NCBI GenBank assembly: GCA_964593455.1
Contig: CAZQHK010000004.1
Coordinates: 94,647 to 158,646 of the forward strand
Length of the DNA: 64,000 bases
Source: CAZQHK01 sp964593455
GTDB lineage: Bacteria > Muiribacteriota > CAYSPT01
Reading direction: 5' to 3'
Numbering within the stretch: the first letter of the stretch is position 1; each line of letters starts with the position of its first letter. Shown in pieces: positions 63,801 to 64,000 of this stretch. A program made the position numbers and the translations under genes. A model generated the notes under the pieces. It made no database searches and was not told the origin of the DNA. It worked only from the letters and a program-made list of their open reading frames with translations.

Positions 63801-64000
63801 CATAAGCGCGGTCTTCCCAACTGTTCCAGTGAGCCTTTGGTTACAAGGTCCAATTGATATCTCCTTGCGAGGAGAATTGTCTCCGAGTTCGACATTCGTA
63901 CGCCTCGTTTCACGGGCGCGCACGTCCTGTGCGCTGAACTCGCCATCGTGGCTCGAACAACAGCTTCTTGCCCGCTTCTCTTCGGCTACGGCTGGTTAGC
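63801..64000. other. Terminal 200 nt, no gene recognised
   Basis: GC-rich sequence after the TPR stop. A minus-strand frame is open through it but has no ribosome-binding site or recognisable motif, and it overlaps the end of the TPR gene. I see no terminator with a T run, no tRNA and no copy of the intergenic repeat. Confidence 0.5.

Noticed and set aside
63653..63946. Minus-strand ORF at the right end
   Set aside because: It overlaps the end of the TPR gene, lacks a ribosome-binding site and shows no known motif; it may be chance in GC-rich sequence.

Overview
The window is an almost fully coding stretch of a diderm (Gram-negative-type) bacterium that I cannot assign to a phylum from sequence alone. 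Pointers to a diderm are a YidC with a large periplasmic domain, type IV pilus/type II secretion-like parts, a periplasmic AMIN-amidase-LysM protein and several periplasmic TPR proteins. Pyruvate:ferredoxin oxidoreductase suggests anaerobic metabolism. A RemB-like DUF370 protein, a large SRP RNA with an Alu domain, and a 29-residue AURKAIP1/COX24-type protein are a mixture seen in several poorly cultured lineages. Promoters fit a consensus sigma-70 pattern. The three 100-N runs are scaffold gaps, so this is a draft or metagenome-derived assembly.

Layout. 1-8.5 kb: the 3' end of nifJ, a formylglycine-enzyme-like exported protein, a TPR protein, FxsA, and a 1,146-residue protein that looks like a hugely expanded DHH/DHHA1 phosphoesterase. 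8.5-15.5 kb: a prepilin, then a nucleoside-salvage block (pyrimidine-nucleoside phosphorylase, thymidine kinase, two PfkB kinases, an MTA/purine phosphorylase, adenosine deaminase). 15.5-22.9 kb: a competence-like operon with ComEC, a ComEA-like protein of at least seven HhH modules, a membrane-anchored MBL hydrolase, an unknown membrane protein and a degenerate Cas4-like protein, probably from one promoter at 22.83-22.86 kb. 23-31.4 kb: a GspF/PilC protein, HAMP and DUF3592 membrane proteins, a glycosyltransferase, recR-ybaB-dnaX, the SRP RNA, four tRNAs and tadA. 31.4-35.6 kb: a TMTC-like membrane protein, a truncated ORF, tag, a YgbA-family protein and a Gfo/Idh oxidoreductase.

35.6-53.6 kb is the origin region. 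On the minus strand run dnaA-recF-dciA-remB-gyrB-gyrA-ftsB (no dnaN). On the plus strand run rpmH-rnpA-yidD-yidC-jag-(AURKAIP1-like)-rsmG. Two tandem HEAT/receiver/cyclic-nucleotide-binding paralogues with a perfect consensus promoter sit between dnaA and rpmH. DnaA-box arrays occur both upstream of dnaA (43.74-43.78 kb, with TAG triplets further on) and 9.5 kb away (53.23-53.42 kb), where a two-box module is duplicated. 53.6-64 kb: an RsbW-like ATPase, a MurJ-type flippase, an amidase, hpf, ptsN, secA, a PDZ protein and a TPR protein.

A structured intergenic repeat of about 110 bp occurs five times (near 2.3, 12.2, 25.5, 30.4 and 61.2 kb), always in the same orientation relative to the transcription of the gene upstream of it. 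It is the most striking non-coding pattern here.
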